A stretch of 64,000 nucleotides of DNA, taken from NCBI GenBank assembly GCA_928212115.1, contig CAKMRJ010003334.1, positions 41,051,002-41,115,001 on the forward strand, given 5' to 3'. The notes beneath the pieces were generated by a model. The model ran no database searches. It saw only the letters and a list, made by a program, of their open reading frames with translations, and was not told the origin of the DNA. This document shows, one piece after another, positions 44,205 through 56,936 of the stretch. This DNA is from Lactuca virosa. Taxonomy: Eukaryota > Streptophyta > Magnoliopsida > Asterales > Asteraceae. A program made the position numbers and the translations under genes. Within the stretch, counting starts at the first letter, position 1, and every line of letters starts with the position of its first letter.

Positions 44205-47200
44205 ATGGCGACTTCTGTTCATGTTGATGCTGATCCTTCTCAAACCACTAAAGATGTCTCTTCATTACCAATATTGAAGATTCAAGCAACAAACTATTAC
44301 TTGGAGGGTGATGTTTCTCAATACCCGGAAGAATTGAAGATGCTAATTTGTTGCCTTGAAGAACTCTGTTTTGTCTAAGGCGATGTTTAGTTCATTCTCT
44401 GTTCCACTGTCATGGCTTTCTCAAGCAGGATCAACTGCTACTTACAACAAAGCTTCTGATACAATTACTTTCCATCTGGTGAATGACAAAAAGGTCAGGC
44501 TATCCAAGAAACTCTTTTGCCAAATTCTTGAAATTCCGAATTCACCTCCATATGTTGCTTTCACATTCCCTCAAATCGTTAATATGTTTAATGAGATGGG
44601 ATATCAGCCTCCACTATCAAAGATCAGTGATTTTAAGAAATCTGGTCTTCCACGACTATGGAATTTCTTATTTGGTATTTTTCTAAGATGTTTAACTGGG
44701 AGAACAGTTGGTCTTGATAAAGGAAGAATGGAGGTTTATGCAATGGTTGCTGGTATATATTATGATCTTCAAGTGGAATATTCTACACAATTGTGGAAGG
44801 AATTCCAAAAGAGTGTAGAACACACGAATGATATTCATGGTATTTCGTGTGCAAGATATTGGAGCTTGATTTTGCAATACTTTTACAACAAGGAAGGGAT
44901 TTTGGTACCCAATGATGAGGAAAAAGTTGTTTTTCAATCGTATCACTATCCGAAGGAAGTCACAGATAGTGCTGAGAATTTTCCAACTGTTGCTCGTATT
45001 CCTGATGCTATGCTCAAAAGAGTTGATCCTTCGAATTCAGTCTTAGTGGCATATTTGCAAACTATTGATTCTACTGTTCCAACTGGGAAATTGTTTCCAA
45101 GGGAAGAAAAGAAATCTAAACGATCGAAGAAGCCTGAACCGGATTCTTCTGAAAAGCACACCAAGGATTCGCAATCTTTGAAATCTCCAAAGAAGAAGCC
45201 AGTTACAGTTGAAGAGTCTGTGGTTCAAGAAGTGTCAATTGCAGAGACTCAAATAATTAAACCTGTTGTTCCTGAGTCTCAAGAGAAAGTGGTTATTCCT
45301 TCGAAGACTGGTATGTTTCGATGAATCAAAAAGATGCCTTCGCATCTACATAAGTCTCCAACATCTCATGTAATACGAAAGCCTCAAGTTACTCATCAGG
45401 TGTTTTTGATTCGTGAAATGCCAGCGCCTGTTTCTCCATCATCAAAGAAGCGAAGGGCTACAGATATGGTTAAACACATATCTAAGAAGAAGAAGAAGAA
45501 GACACGAAAGCTTATGCTTTCTACTGAGTCTACAGAAGATGATGATGAAAGAATTCCTGAAACACCAGACGTCACTCTTCATGTACAAAGTTCAACTCCT
45601 GAGCAGACAATCGTCATACCACCCGAAGATTCGGTTGCCAAATCAGTTTCTGAGGAGGTACGAACTTCAGGCATCCCTGCAAACGTATATGATACGGATG
45701 CAAATGTCAATATGGGTGACGGAGATGCGAAGAATGAAGCTCAAGGTCAATCTACTTCTGCTCCCTTTGAAAGTATTGTTTCTTTACCACCATACATTAT
45801 TCCCATTACATCAACCACTGATTCCCCTACATTCGAACATATTCTCAATCAACCCTTTACTTCGATTTTTTCTTCTCAATCCACTGATACACACCCAACC
45901 GCTCAAGAAACTATTTTTAAGGAGACAGAAACTGATAATGAGGGTTTTGGGGGCATGTTTGAGGAATTGGAGTTTCATGAAGACGAAGAGGTATTTCCAG
46001 ATCATATGCTGATGACCATGAAGCAATTTAAAATTCTGAATCAGAAGTTGAATTCTATAATTCAATCTCAAGCTGATCTGGGGTGGTTCGTCTGTTTCCA
46101 GTTTAGAGGTTGATTCATTATTGAAAATGTTCGAAGCCAGAGTTGTAAGTAAAGTATCTGGGATGATTACAGACTCTAAATCTCGAATTTTGGAGAAAGT
46201 TGATCATAGTGATCAAAACAATGAACTACAAATTAATTCTCAAAATTCGAAGTTTGCCGGAGATTTGAAAAATTAAAAGAATGACAAAGGAAGGCATGTT
46301 CTCTTTGTTCAAGAAGTGAAGAAAGTCAGGGAGGATGTCAATTTGCAAATTCGTGAACTCCACGAAGATATGCAAAAAGAGATTGCAAGTGTTCAACAAG
46401 ATTATGCATCTCTGCATCAGAAGGTTGATATCATTTGTGATGCAGTCACAAGATTTATCAAATTATATGAAAGTTTGAGTCCTCAACTTACTCAAATTTC
46501 ATCATCTGAAAGTGCCAACTTTTTGGAAGTGATTGCTTTGCTTAAGGAATTAAAGGAACTCTTTGTCCAGCCGGTTTCTTCTACCCTGATTACTCCTAAA
46601 TTTTTATCTCAAAAGTTTATTCAATTCGAAGCCATTCTTATCAAGCAACTTGCTCCTCTCTCTCGCATCTCAAGCCTTCTTCCAACAACAAATGCCCTGC
46701 CTATTTTCACAGGGGTGCAAGGGGGAGAAAGAAAACTACTGAGTCGAAGGTGAGTGATGAAGATGCGAAAGTTGTAGGAAAGGTATTGTCTTCAAAGATC
46801 CCAACAACAAAGCCAGTTATAGTTTCTGCTGGGCTGGTTACTTCAACAGTCGTTACAACGATACCTATTACAAGACCTATTTCGAAAGGAATTATGATTG
46901 GTAAAACTACAGAGACTGGTGAGAGTGGTTCGAAATCAAAAGAGGTAATTGATAATTCAGCCTTGAAATATAAAGGGAAATCGATTGTTGTGGAAGAGTC
47001 GAAAGAAGAAAAGAAGGCTACAGCAGAAGCTGAAATCGAAAAGTTAAGATTGATTCAAAGCATAATGACTCAGCGTGCAAGTGATCCGAAGGGAATGGAC
47101 AAGGGTGATCCGGCCAAACATTACAATTATGAAACAATTGAGGCCAAGGTGGCTTTTAATCATATGTATTCGTTTGAGAAGAAACCAAAACAAAGCTATA

Positions 47201-47991
47201 TGGTTACGAATACAGATTCAAGTCAGTTGGATTTTCCTATAAATGAAATGATGTTCATCATGCCTCAATTTAAAGCAGAAGGTAATTTCAAAGATAAGGA
47301 TGATGGAACACACATGAAAATTCGATTTCATGCGGTTCTTACGAAAGCCCCTGAGGAAGTGTGGTCATTGATAAAGATCAAGAAAGTGATCAGTATGAAA
47401 AAGGATGTGGTATTCGAAAACACAGTCCAAAACATCAAGTATGTGGTTGCCAGGGAAAATGGGAATATTTGCGAATTTACAATTGCAGATTTTCCATTAA
47501 TGAACTTGTATGATCTTATACAAGTTGCATTGATTTTGAAAGATAAATCATTTTCGTATCTTCAAAACACTGAACCGGATGAATTCAAGCTTAGGGTTGC
47601 TCACATCAAGATTTTCATTGAAAATTATTATGAGTGCTTGGCTCTAACAGATGTGGAGTTAGCTACAGCTAAAGGAATGGAAATAAAAGCACCAATGGCT
47701 CCTACGAAGACTCAAGCAGAATTGAAAAAGTATGATGATGGTGAAATCTGTTTGAAGCCTTTTGGAATGGTCTTCGCAGGAAAAGACAAAGCTGGAAAAG
47801 CTAAACGTTTCTTATTCCAAGCATGCGAAGTGGAGAGATATTCAACTTCTCAATATACGAACTTAATTGTTTGTATGAATCATTGTAGGAAGAATAATGA
47901 AGGAGATAAGAAAGAGCTGAAGAAGATAATCTCCTGGTACACGGAGATTCGAAGAGTGATGTTGTATTCCATCCAGCTTCTTACAAATTAA
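44205..47991 (+). pseudogene. Third ORF of F (additional/env-like ORF), broken
   Basis: Starts ATGGCGACTTC and aligns with J's ORF (QTTKDV ... KIQ; FSVPLSWLS; GRTVGLDKGR; GISCARYWS). Breaks: frameshift near 44350, TGA 45322-45324, frameshift near 46090, TAA near 46276, frameshift near 46730. The conserved N-terminal 250 residues look globular. A long Lys/Ser-rich low-complexity middle, a coiled-coil-like segment (46316-46500) and a conserved C-terminal domain (46750-47991) follow. No obvious signal peptide or membrane segment. Known: several Sireviruses carry an env-like ORF here. Function unknown. Confidence 0.8.
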
Positions 47992-48010
47992 GTAGTTCGA
48001 CTATGATAAC

Positions 48011-48022
48011 AAAGGGGGCGAT
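48011..48022 (+). promoter_or_regulatory. F polypurine tract
   Basis: AAAGGGGGCGAT directly before the LTR start TGTAAGGG. Confidence 0.9.
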
Positions 48023-48381
48023 TGTAAGGGTCGAATTGTTGTAATTAGTCGAAATGTATTTTGAACTCTTCGAATGTTTTGTAATCTATTTTACTGAGGC
48101 GCTTTTGTTCGAAGCGTAAGTGTCTATGCCTTACTATATTTTTTGTACGCTTTCAGTTCCCTATAAATAGGGATATTTACTAGAGTTAGATAAGAGTTTT
48201 TGCAGACCTGTCTTTGTACTCTGTAAACATTCGAAAGCGTAATAGAGCTGAAACAAGATCATATTTACATCCGGTGTTCAATTTCATATTCTTACTTGAT
48301 TTGATACTCTGATTAATTCTATACTCGATTCTTTGATTCTTCAGGGACCTCTAAAACTGAAGTCTGATCCCTGACCCACAT
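48023..48381 (+). repeat. F 3' LTR
   Basis: TGTAAGGGTC ... GACCCACA, about 359 bp (the end could be 48379). TATAAATA at 48162-48169 sits within the palindrome CCCTAT-AA-ATAGGG. No second LTR in the window. Confidence 0.75.
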
Positions 48382-48832
48382 GTCCACCACACACGCTAAA
48401 TAACCTGCACATCTGTGCTGAATATACTGTCGAGCCCTAGCGGCCGAACAAAACCCTGATCCTACTCTGGTGCCCTCACCATATACCACCAGTTCTCCCC
48501 CACTTGGGGTTCGAATTACTACCGCTGTCCCTCACAGTCGATCATGGTTCCAAACCGGCTGAGCCACTCCATCCCTACGATCACACATACTTCCCCCATG
48601 GGAATAGGAATCAAATCTATCGGGAATGATACCCCGAAAATCTCCAGCTCGCATCCCCGGTAAACCGAAGAAGCAGAAATCCCGTGCTCGTTGGCGATCG
48701 AAACTCGCAACGGACACTCAAGCTCATCTACCGACATACTGAACTCTCTACTGAAAGTCTGAGATACAAACGACCGACTCGCCCCCGTGTCAAATAAAAC
48801 CAATGCAGGCAAAGAGTTTACTAAAAACGTAC
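48382..48832 (-). pseudogene. E protease (exon after gag intron)
   Basis: Minus strand GTFLVNSLPALVLFDTGASRSF with aspartic protease D-T-G, then the DLIPIPMGEVCVIVGM segment. In frame with gag after removing the 67-nt intron. A stop near 48519 follows (G reads on here). The remainder to pol is separated by F/H. Confidence 0.88.
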
Positions 48833-48899
48833 CTAAACACAGGTACCAACGATAAGCACAACATAGATAAAATGACTGAAACAGAAAATAGAAACATAC
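48833..48899 (-). other. Gag-protease intron (E)
   Basis: G|GTATGT ... GTGTTTAG|GT, 67 nt. Gag codon position 1 ends at 48900 and the frame at 48830 matches protease. Confidence 0.75.
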
Positions 48900-50163
48900 C
48901 AGCAACCAAATCCGGTGCTGCCTTGGCCTCCTCGGCCGTGAGCTGGAAGGCGCGCCCCTGAGCCTTCGGAGGCTCCGCCTTGACTGGCCTCCCATCCCCA
49001 ATCCTCAAAGTAGCCGGTGTGGATCCCTGCGCCGGATTGGCGGCGAGCTGCGGGCAGTTGATCTTCACGTGACCAACCTGATGACAATGATAACAAATCC
49101 TCATATCTACTGGAGGGGCGGACTGGCGACAGTCCCTGGCATAGTGCCCCTCCTTGCCACATTTGTGGCAACCACCTCCTGCTCGACAAATCCCATAATG
49201 ACCCCTGCCACACTTTCCACAAGTGCGGCTCTGCTGACCCCCGGTCCGAGTATCAGCGGTCTTGGACCGCTTAGGTGCCGGCTGAGACTGTGCCGGAACC
49301 TGAGGCTGCTCCTTCAACTGCAGCTCTATCTCCAACTCGTGTCGCCCCGCGGCTTCCTGAAGATCCAAAAGAGTCTCACAACGTTTCGTAGCAACAAACT
49401 GTTGAATATCAGTCTTGAGCATACTCAGATAACGAGTCACCGGAGACTGCTCTGAAGCAAACTCTGGGCAGAACATAGCCCTCTCCATGAACATAAGAGT
49501 GATCTCCATCACTGACTCCCCATCCTGTCTCAATGTCAAAAACTCCTGAGCAAGCCGCTCCCGCTTAACGCATGGAACGTAGCGGGTGCGGAACATATCC
49601 CGGAACTGCTCCCAAGTAACAGCAGCTCGCTGATCATCCGTGTACGACCCAGTCGTCAATCTCCACCAGTCCTTTGCCCCAAGCCTCAGCAGGTTCAGGG
49701 CACACCTGACCTTCTGGTCAGCAGGGAATGAACACGTGAAGAAACATCCCTCCACGTCAGATAACCACCTCATAGACCTAATCGTATCCTGAGTACCATC
49801 AAACGTCGGGGGCTTCGTGTTATCGAAGTCCCGGTACTGGAAAGCCCTGTCGGCTCCTCCTCCAACCCTTGCCGCAGTTACAGCCGATGTGACTGCAGCG
49901 GCAGCTGTCTCTGCTAGAGCTGCATATCGCTCATCAAAGTATTCAACCATCGCGGTCTTAATCGACACAAACATCTCTGGCAGCTGCGCTCGGAACGCTC
50001 CAACAATCTCGTCGTGCATAATCTCCCGGATCCTGGCATCCAACTCCTCTGTCCCTATCTGTACCACGGGCTCAGGTGCTATCGGCACCTCCGACCCACC
50101 GTCTCCCGATCCTGATCCTGATCCTGACCCGGATCCAGTAGTAACACGTCTCGTCACCACCAT
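48900..50163 (-). CDS. E gag, intact
   Basis: About 421 codons without a stop. Starts ATGGTGGTGACGAG (preferred over an upstream in-frame ATG at 50181 because it follows the acceptor by one base and matches the starts in B and C). Contains a Ser/Gly-Asp N-terminus, a retrotransposon gag capsid domain (PTFDGTQD ... DWWRL, about residues 125-180), the basic linker, and two CCHC knuckles (CHKCGKEGHYARDC, CYHCHQVGHVKINC). It would assemble the particle and package RNA. The only clearly uninterrupted gag in the window. Confidence 0.9.
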
Positions 50164-50164
50164 A

Positions 50165-50759
50165 CTGAAATATATATTCAAGTCATCAGATAAATAACAT
50201 AATATCGGGAGCCAAAACCCACAAACCCTAGGGGTTGTGACTTCCTTGCTACGCGTATGGGTCCTGTGCTTTCAGTAGTACGGGCCCATACTACCTTCCA
50301 CACCTACCCATATTTGTCTCAAGTATCACCACAACACCCTAACACTATCATCAACATAATATGCGCTCAACCCTTACTCCTAGGGAAACATCGCCTATCC
50401 CACAACTGATCTCACAGCTCCTCACAACCCACACATCCATGAAACTTTCATCAACCCCTGCAGTGCTAGTGCAGGCTAGTCGCACATAACACTGGACCCA
50501 ATAGACTTTCGAATATCCAATCCGATCCGTAGACTGGATCAAACATTCTCAGGCTATAAGATCTTGATTACGCACAGCCATGACGCCTACACTATCGACT
50601 ACAGTAATGATGTCAATTCCATATACAAGAAACCCTAGGCTAGTAGGCATCATATAATCAGGCAAGTCTATCATGCGATTCCTGAAGATCCCTAGCCTAG
50701 CACTAGCATGTTGTTCTAACATATCATAATAACTGTATGGTATTTTGGGGTTTACTTAC
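50165..50759 (-). other. E leader intron-like segment
   Basis: Donor CCT|GTAAGT, acceptor ATATATTTCAG one base before the gag ATG. 595 nt, enclosing the GGGCCC hairpin. Confidence 0.5.
50275..50294 (-). promoter_or_regulatory. Leader stem-loop with GGGCCC loop (E)
   Basis: Perfect 6-bp stem GTAGTA-TGGGCCCG-TACTAC on the minus strand, 119 nt before the gag ATG. Confidence 0.6.
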
Positions 50760-50891
50760 AGGCTCCGGATGATCGTACCCTCTGTATCCTCCATCCTTTA
50801 TTTTGAAAACCATTTTAGAATTTATTCCGAAATTTTCCTTGATTTGAGACTGGGTTCACACGTGTGTTTCCCCCAATTCACTCAAACCAAG

Positions 50892-50903
50892 GCTCTGAGA
50901 CCA
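50892..50903 (-). promoter_or_regulatory. E primer-binding site, one mismatch
   Basis: Minus strand TGGTCTCAGAGC; the fifth base differs from the initiator Met consensus. Confidence 0.85.
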
Positions 50904-50906
50904 ACT

Positions 50907-52897
50907 TGTAACATCCAAAAATTTTACGCCAAATTTAAACTTTTCAAGCATAAATAAAACCCAATAGTATTGTTTACAAAAATGTTTTCAATTCATTATT
51001 CAATCAGAGTGTCCCAAAAGCCAGATCATAAGGATGAGGAGCGGTACGGTCACGCCTTCACCTTGCCATGAACTCATGAAGTACCTGAAACAATAAACTG
51101 AAAACTGTAAGCCCGAGGGCTTAGTGAGCTACCCCCAAAATACCAATACCACACTGATAATACCATATCTGTAATAATCAATCAATCAACATGCATACTG
51201 GGCCATCGGTCTGACTGGACCGCCCTACAGGGCCTACAGTCCAACTGAATCTATACCGAGCCTTTGGCATGACTGGACCGCCACGTGGCCTACAATCTTC
51301 CTGGACCGCTCATAGGGTGTGTTGGCCTTCAGCACAAAGCAGGACCGCCTCAACCCAAGCAACAAGCAAATAACCATGTGCGCATAACTAACATTTACTG
51401 GCATATACAAACATCGAACATATCTATCTCACTGATTACCAAACATAGCAATCACTCATAACTAGAGCACTGACCTAGCAGGTCACTAACATATCAATCC
51501 CTACGGATCATAAGAGCATAACATACTGTCTATCCTGATTCTGATCCAACAGATCATATCCACATGTAGCATACCATAACGATAACAACTACAGGGCCGG
51601 CCTTGGTGCCTTAGACGCTATCGATATAGTGAGGATAACTCACCTTGCAGATTTCGACTGGGTAAATAAACTTCAACCCTCGGATCACTGCCACAAACTC
51701 CACCACCTATTACCATAGTATAATCATACTCATAAGTTCCCAACCCTTCAGGGTACCCCATAAGCCAACTAATCAAACCCTGGTCAAAGTCAAGGACATC
51801 ACTCAAGGTCAACAGTCCATGTTGACCTTGACTCGCCGAGTACCCCCGGCTACTCGCCGAGTTCCTTGAAGTACTAACCCACTCGCCGAGTCACCTGAGT
51901 GACTCGTCGAGTTCCTTTGGTTTACGATCGAGACCCTAAGGCCATTCGTCGAGCTTCCTTCTTGCAACTCGACAGTTACCCGCACATACATAATTTGGGG
52001 CAACCTCATCCCACTCGCCGAGTTGTTCATACACTTGTCGAGTCTACGACAATCTTCATCGGACTCGCCGAGTTGTTCTTCCAACTCGCCGAGTCTTCAT
52101 GTGACTCGCCGAGCCGACCATGCGACTCGCCGAGTCCCTTCAGTCCTTTTTGCCATACAGACTCATTTGAGCCATGCAACGGCTCCAAACTACAGATCCA
52201 AGCTTCTAAGGCATGCTTTTCACGTAAAGTTGCAAACTTTACGTGCATGCATAGCTACAAGGGGCTCTTAATGTCAAATCCAAGCTCACAATGGGAGTTT
52301 CATACTCAAAGAGGCTTCATACATGACCAAATTCGGAGCTTTATGGCTCTAGAACTCAAGAAGGGTACAGATCTGAAGTTACAACTTCAGATCTAGTTCA
52401 TATCCCACATTACCATCTCAACCAAACCATAAAAACCCTAGATCTCAACCAAAAGAGGTCTAGAAAGAAAAAGGAGAAAAAGGTGACGACTTGATACCTC
52501 CAAATGATGCTATATGAGGTAGATTTCTGATTTCCCACACTTCCTTGCTCCTAGCCCTTTGTTCTCCAAGCTGTTCTTCTCCAAAGATCTCCTCCCCAAA
52601 GCTTTAGACACACAAGAATGAAGCACCACACGAATTATGGTTTTCAGGGCTCTCAAAGGACTGCAAGGAGGCCAAAGGAGGCTTATGCTTCCTTAAATAG
52701 GGTGCAAAACCCCGGGATTTAGGGTTTCATCTGCCAGCTCCTACTCATCGAGTTCCTTTATGGACTCGGCGAGTAGGCCACTAAACACGCGTACCAAGCC
52801 CGTTGCTACTCGACGAGTAGGGCAACCAACTCGTCGAGTAGGCCTTGAAACCAATTAAATTCTTATTTAAACAATACCTGAGAATCGGGGCCTTATA
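50907..52897 (-). repeat. Shared middle LTR of E and G
   Basis: 1991 bp, close to 27377-29366 over its full length. Acts as the 5' LTR of E and 3' LTR of G. Its first bases on the minus strand are TATAAGG rather than TGTAACG, so the TG terminus is mutated. Confidence 0.92.
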
Positions 52898-52914
52898 ATT
52901 CTCCCCCACTTGAA

Positions 52915-55745
52915 CTAGACTTCGCCCTCGAAGTCTGCTGGAATAAACAACGCCGGGTAATGCTCCCGCATTTCCACCTCCGGCTCCCACGTCCACTCGG
53001 ATCCTCTCCGATGCTCCCACTGCACTTTTACCAAAGGTATTTCTTTGTTCCGCAAAATCTTCTTCTTCCTTTCCAAGATGGCTACAGTCCTCTCCACGTA
53101 ATTCAGGCGCTCATCGACCTGTATATCATCCAGCGATACTACTGCCTCCTGATCCATAATACACTTCTGCAATTGCGAAACATGGAACGTGCTATGAATT
53201 CGGCTGAGCTCCTCAGGTAGCTCTAGCCTATAAGCCACTCTGCCAACCTGGCAATAATCCTGAATGGCCCAATATAACGGGGACCCAATTTTCCCCTCTT
53301 CCTGAAGCGGATCACACCCTTCCAGGGCGAGACCTTCAGAAGTACCATGTCACCAACCTGAAACTCTAAATCTGATCAGCGTCTATCAGCGTAACTCTTT
53401 TGCCGACTCTGAGCGGTCTGCAGCCGCTGTCTGATCTGCTGGATTTTTTCGGTAGTCTGCAAGACTACCTCCGTCCAACCCATCACTCTGTGTCCAACTT
53501 CACCCCAACAGACAGGGGTTCTATATCTCCGACCATACAACAGCTCAAAAGGCGCGGCGCCAATACTGGAATAATAGCTGTTGTTGTAGGCGAACTCTGC
53601 CAGCGGTAGGTGAGAATCCCAGCTCCCACCAAAATCAATAACACACGCCCTCAACATATCCTCGAGGGTCTGAATGGTCCGCTCGCTCTGACCGTCGGTC
53701 TGCGGATGGAATGTTGTACTAAAGTGCAGCCGCATACCCAGTTCCTCGTGGAACTTCTGCCAAAAACGGGAAGTAAACTCGACATCCCGATCGGAAACAA
53801 TGGAGACTGGAACCCCATGGCAAGAGACAATCTCGCAGACGTACATATCGGCCAATCTCTCGGCCGACGAACTCTCCCGTATGGCCAAGAAATGGGCACT
53901 CTTGGTCAATCGATCCACGATGACCCATATAGCATCAAGCCCCTTCGCCGTTCTCCGCAACTTGGTAATAAAGTCCATCGTGATATGTTCCCATTTCCAC
54001 ATGGGAATCTCCAGGGGCTGCAGTTTACCATGCGGCCTCTAATGCTCGACCTTGACCATCCTACAAGTTAAGCACCTCTCGTCGTACCAAACGATTTCTC
54101 GCTTCATGCACGGCCACCAGTAGCTCAAACACAAATCTCAGTACATCTTGGTGGCCCCCGGGTGTATAGAAAAGTGAGACTTATGAGCCTCCTCCATCAC
54201 TGTCTGCCGGACCCCTTCGGACATCGGAACCCAAACCCGACCGTGTCGGGTCAATAATCTGCGACTATCCTGAACAAACTGGGGGTTCTCGCCCTTAATC
54301 CGCTCCATCTTCCAGTTCTCTGGTCTCATGCCCTCGACCTGAGCATCCCTAATCAAGCTCACAAGTGGGGAATACACGGCTATCCTCATACACCTTGCCG
54401 AGGTAGAAGACCCAGCTGACTTGCAGCTCAAAGCGTCCGCAACCACATTCGCTTTACCAGGATGGTAAAGGATCTCACAATCATAGTCCTTGACTACATC
54501 CAGCCACCTGCGCTGCCTCATATTCAGGTTCGGCTGATACATGATGTGCCTCAAACTCTTGTGATCCGTGTATATAATACATCGTACCCCGTACAGGTAA
54601 TGCCTCCAAATCTTGAGAGCGAATACCACCGCTCCCAACTGAAGATCGTGCGTAGGGTACCTCGTCTCATGCGGCTTCAGCTGTCGCGATGCATAGGCTA
54701 TCACTCGTCCCCTCTGCATGAGGACCGCCCCCAGACCTGTGATGGACGCATCACAAAACACTACGAAATCCTCGACTCCCTCGGGGAGCGTCAACACTGG
54801 CGCCTCACATAAACATTGCCGGAGGGTCTCAAACGCCCTCTGCTGCTCAGGGCCCCACTGGAAATCCACCCATTTCCTCGTTAGACGAGTGAGGGGTACT
54901 GCAATCTTGGAGAAATCTCGAATGAATCTCCGGTAGTACCCTGCTAAACCCAAGAAACTCCTGATGTCAGAGGGAGATTTCGAAATCTCCCACTGCATAA
55001 CCGCCTCTACTTTGGCCGGGCCGACCAAAATCCCCTCCTGGTTAACGAGATGTCCGAGGAACTGGACCTCTCGTAACCAAAACTCACACTTCGAGAACTT
55101 GGCATACAGCCGTTCTCGTCGCAGAACCTCCAGCAGTTCCCTGAGGTGCTCCTCGTGCTGCTCTCGGGTCTTGGAATACACCAAGATATCATCTATGAAC
55201 ACAATGACCGAGCAATCGAGCATCGGTCTGCAGACCCGATTCATCAAATCTATGAATACTGCCGGCGCGTTGGTGAGCCCAAACGGCATCACCACAAACT
55301 CATAATGACCATAACGAGTCCGAAATGCGGTCTTCTCCACGTCTTCCTCCCTCACCCTGACCTGGTGATACCCGGATCTCAAGTCGATCTTGGAAAACCA
55401 AGATACACCCTGCAGCTGATCGAAAAGATCATCTATCCTTGGGAGTGGATAACGGTTCTTCACCGTTAGCTTGTTCAACTCCCTGTAGTCGATGCACATC
55501 CTGTGCGAACCGTCTTTCTTCCTGACGAAGAGGATCGGTGCTCCCCATGGGGAACTACTCGGACGAATAAACTGCTTACCCAGCAGCACCTACAACGGAG
55601 ATTACAACTCCTGCATCTCTGGCGGTGCCAGTCGGTACGACGCCTTAGCGATAGGGGCCGCACCCGGCACCAGATCAATCCTGAACTCCACCTGCCTCTC
55701 TGGAGGCACTCCAGGTAACTCCTCTGGAAACACATCAGCAAACTC
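52915..55745 (-). pseudogene. G pol (RT-RH-INT-chromodomain)
   Basis: Second copy of E-type pol, co-linear with 29384-32223. RT motif FIDDILVYS near 55190; RNase H and integrase core present; chromodomain-like end. Lesions: frameshift at the RT start (near 55590), stops around 54137-54050, and a shift near 53240. Confidence 0.92.
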
Positions 55746-56213
55746 TCTAACCACCCCGCGTGTCCACCACACACGCTAAATGACCTGCACATCCGTGCTG
55801 AATATACTGCCGAGCCCTGGCGGCCAAAGAAAACCCTGATCCTACTCTGGTGCCCTCACCATATACCACCAGTTCTCCCCCACTTGGGGTTCGAACTACT
55901 ACTCGTTGTCCCTCACAGTCGATCATGGCGCCAAACCGGCTGAGCCAATCCATCCCTACGATCACACATACTTCCCCCATGGGAATAGGAATCAAATCTA
56001 TCGGGAATGATACCCCGAAAATCTCCAGCTCGCATCCCCGGTAAACCGAAGAAGCAGAAATCTCGTGCTCGTTGGCGATCGAAACTCGCAACGGACACTC
56101 AAGCTCATCTACCGACACACTGAACTCTCTACTGAAAGTCTGAGATACAAACGAACGACTCGCCCCCGAGTCAAATAAAACCAATGCAGGCAAAGAGTTT
56201 ACTAAAAACGTAC
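55746..56213 (-). pseudogene. G protease
   Basis: GTFLVNSLPALVLFDSGASRSF with intact D-S-G, followed by the linker to pol (RARQYIQHGCAGHLACVVD). It shows the sequence that E lost at the F/H insertion. Confidence 0.85.
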
Positions 56214-56279
56214 CTAAACACAGGTACCAACGATAAGCACAACATAGATAAAATGACTGAAACAAAAATAGAAACATAC
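56214..56279 (-). other. Gag-protease intron (G)
   Basis: 66 nt, GTATGT...GTGTTTAG, same position and phase as in E. Confidence 0.72.
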
Positions 56280-56936
56280 CAGCAACTACATCCGGTGCTG
56301 CCCTGGCCTCCTCGGCCGTGAGCTGGAAGGCGCGCCCCTAAACCTTCGGAGGCTCCGCCTTGACTGGCCTCCCATCCCCAATCCTCAAAGTAGCCGGTGT
56401 GGATCCTTGCGCCGGCTTGGCGGCGAGCTGCGGGCAGTTGGTCTTCACGTGACCAACCTGATGACAATGATAAGAAATCCTCATATCTGCGGGAGGGGTG
56501 GACTGGCGACAGTCCCTGGCATAGTTCCCCTCCTTGCCACATTTGTGGCAACCACCTCCTGCTCGACAAATCCTAGAATGACCCCTGCCACACTTTCCAC
56601 AAGTGCGGCTCTGCTGACCCCCGGTCCGAGTATCAGTGGTCTTGGACCGCTTAGGTGCCGGCTGAGACTGTGCCGGAACCTGACGCTGCTCCTTCAACTG
56701 CAGCTCTATCTCCAACTCGCGCCGCCTCGCGGCTTCCTGAAGATCCAAAAGAGTCTCACAACGTTGCGTAGCAACAAACTGTCGAATATCAGTCTTGAGC
56801 ATACTCAGATAACGAGTCATCTGAGACTGCTCTGAAGCAAACTCCAGGCAGAACATAGCCCTCTCCGTGAACTTACGAGTGATCTCCATCACTGACTCCC
56901 CATCCTGTCTCAATGTCAAAAACTCCTGAGCAAGCC
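56280..56936 (-). pseudogene. G gag C-terminal half
   Basis: Zinc-knuckle half of gag. One TAG at 56338-56340; upstream part missing. The apparent ATG at 56940 is created by the fusion to C LTR sequence. Confidence 0.85.

Larger units (their letters stand above)
35839..48381 (+). mobile_element. Sirevirus-type copia element F, 5' truncated
   Basis: Copia order gag-PR-INT-RT-RH, then a long spacer, a third ORF, polypurine tract and 3' LTR. The 5' LTR, PBS and gag N-terminus are missing. RT/RNase H sequence and the large ORF after pol place it in the Sirevirus (SIRE/Maximus) lineage. It is inserted in the opposite orientation into E at the protease/pol boundary. F's left flank was lost, so there is no target duplication. 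Confidence 0.9.
27377..56936 (-). mobile_element. Composite gypsy E/G: internal-LTR-internal-LTR
   Basis: On the minus strand the order is partial gag-pol (G, 56936-52915), LTR (52897-50907), PBS, gag, protease, interruption by F/H, pol (E), polypurine tract, LTR (29366-27377). A head-to-tail dimer sharing its middle LTR fits unequal or LTR-LTR recombination. No 5' outer LTR or target duplication remains. The high-coordinate end breaks inside gag and is fused to C's 3' LTR. Confidence 0.85.

Noticed and set aside
48379..48385. Target duplication for element F
   Set aside because: The left flank was lost in the H/F rearrangement, so no matching 5-bp pair can be identified.
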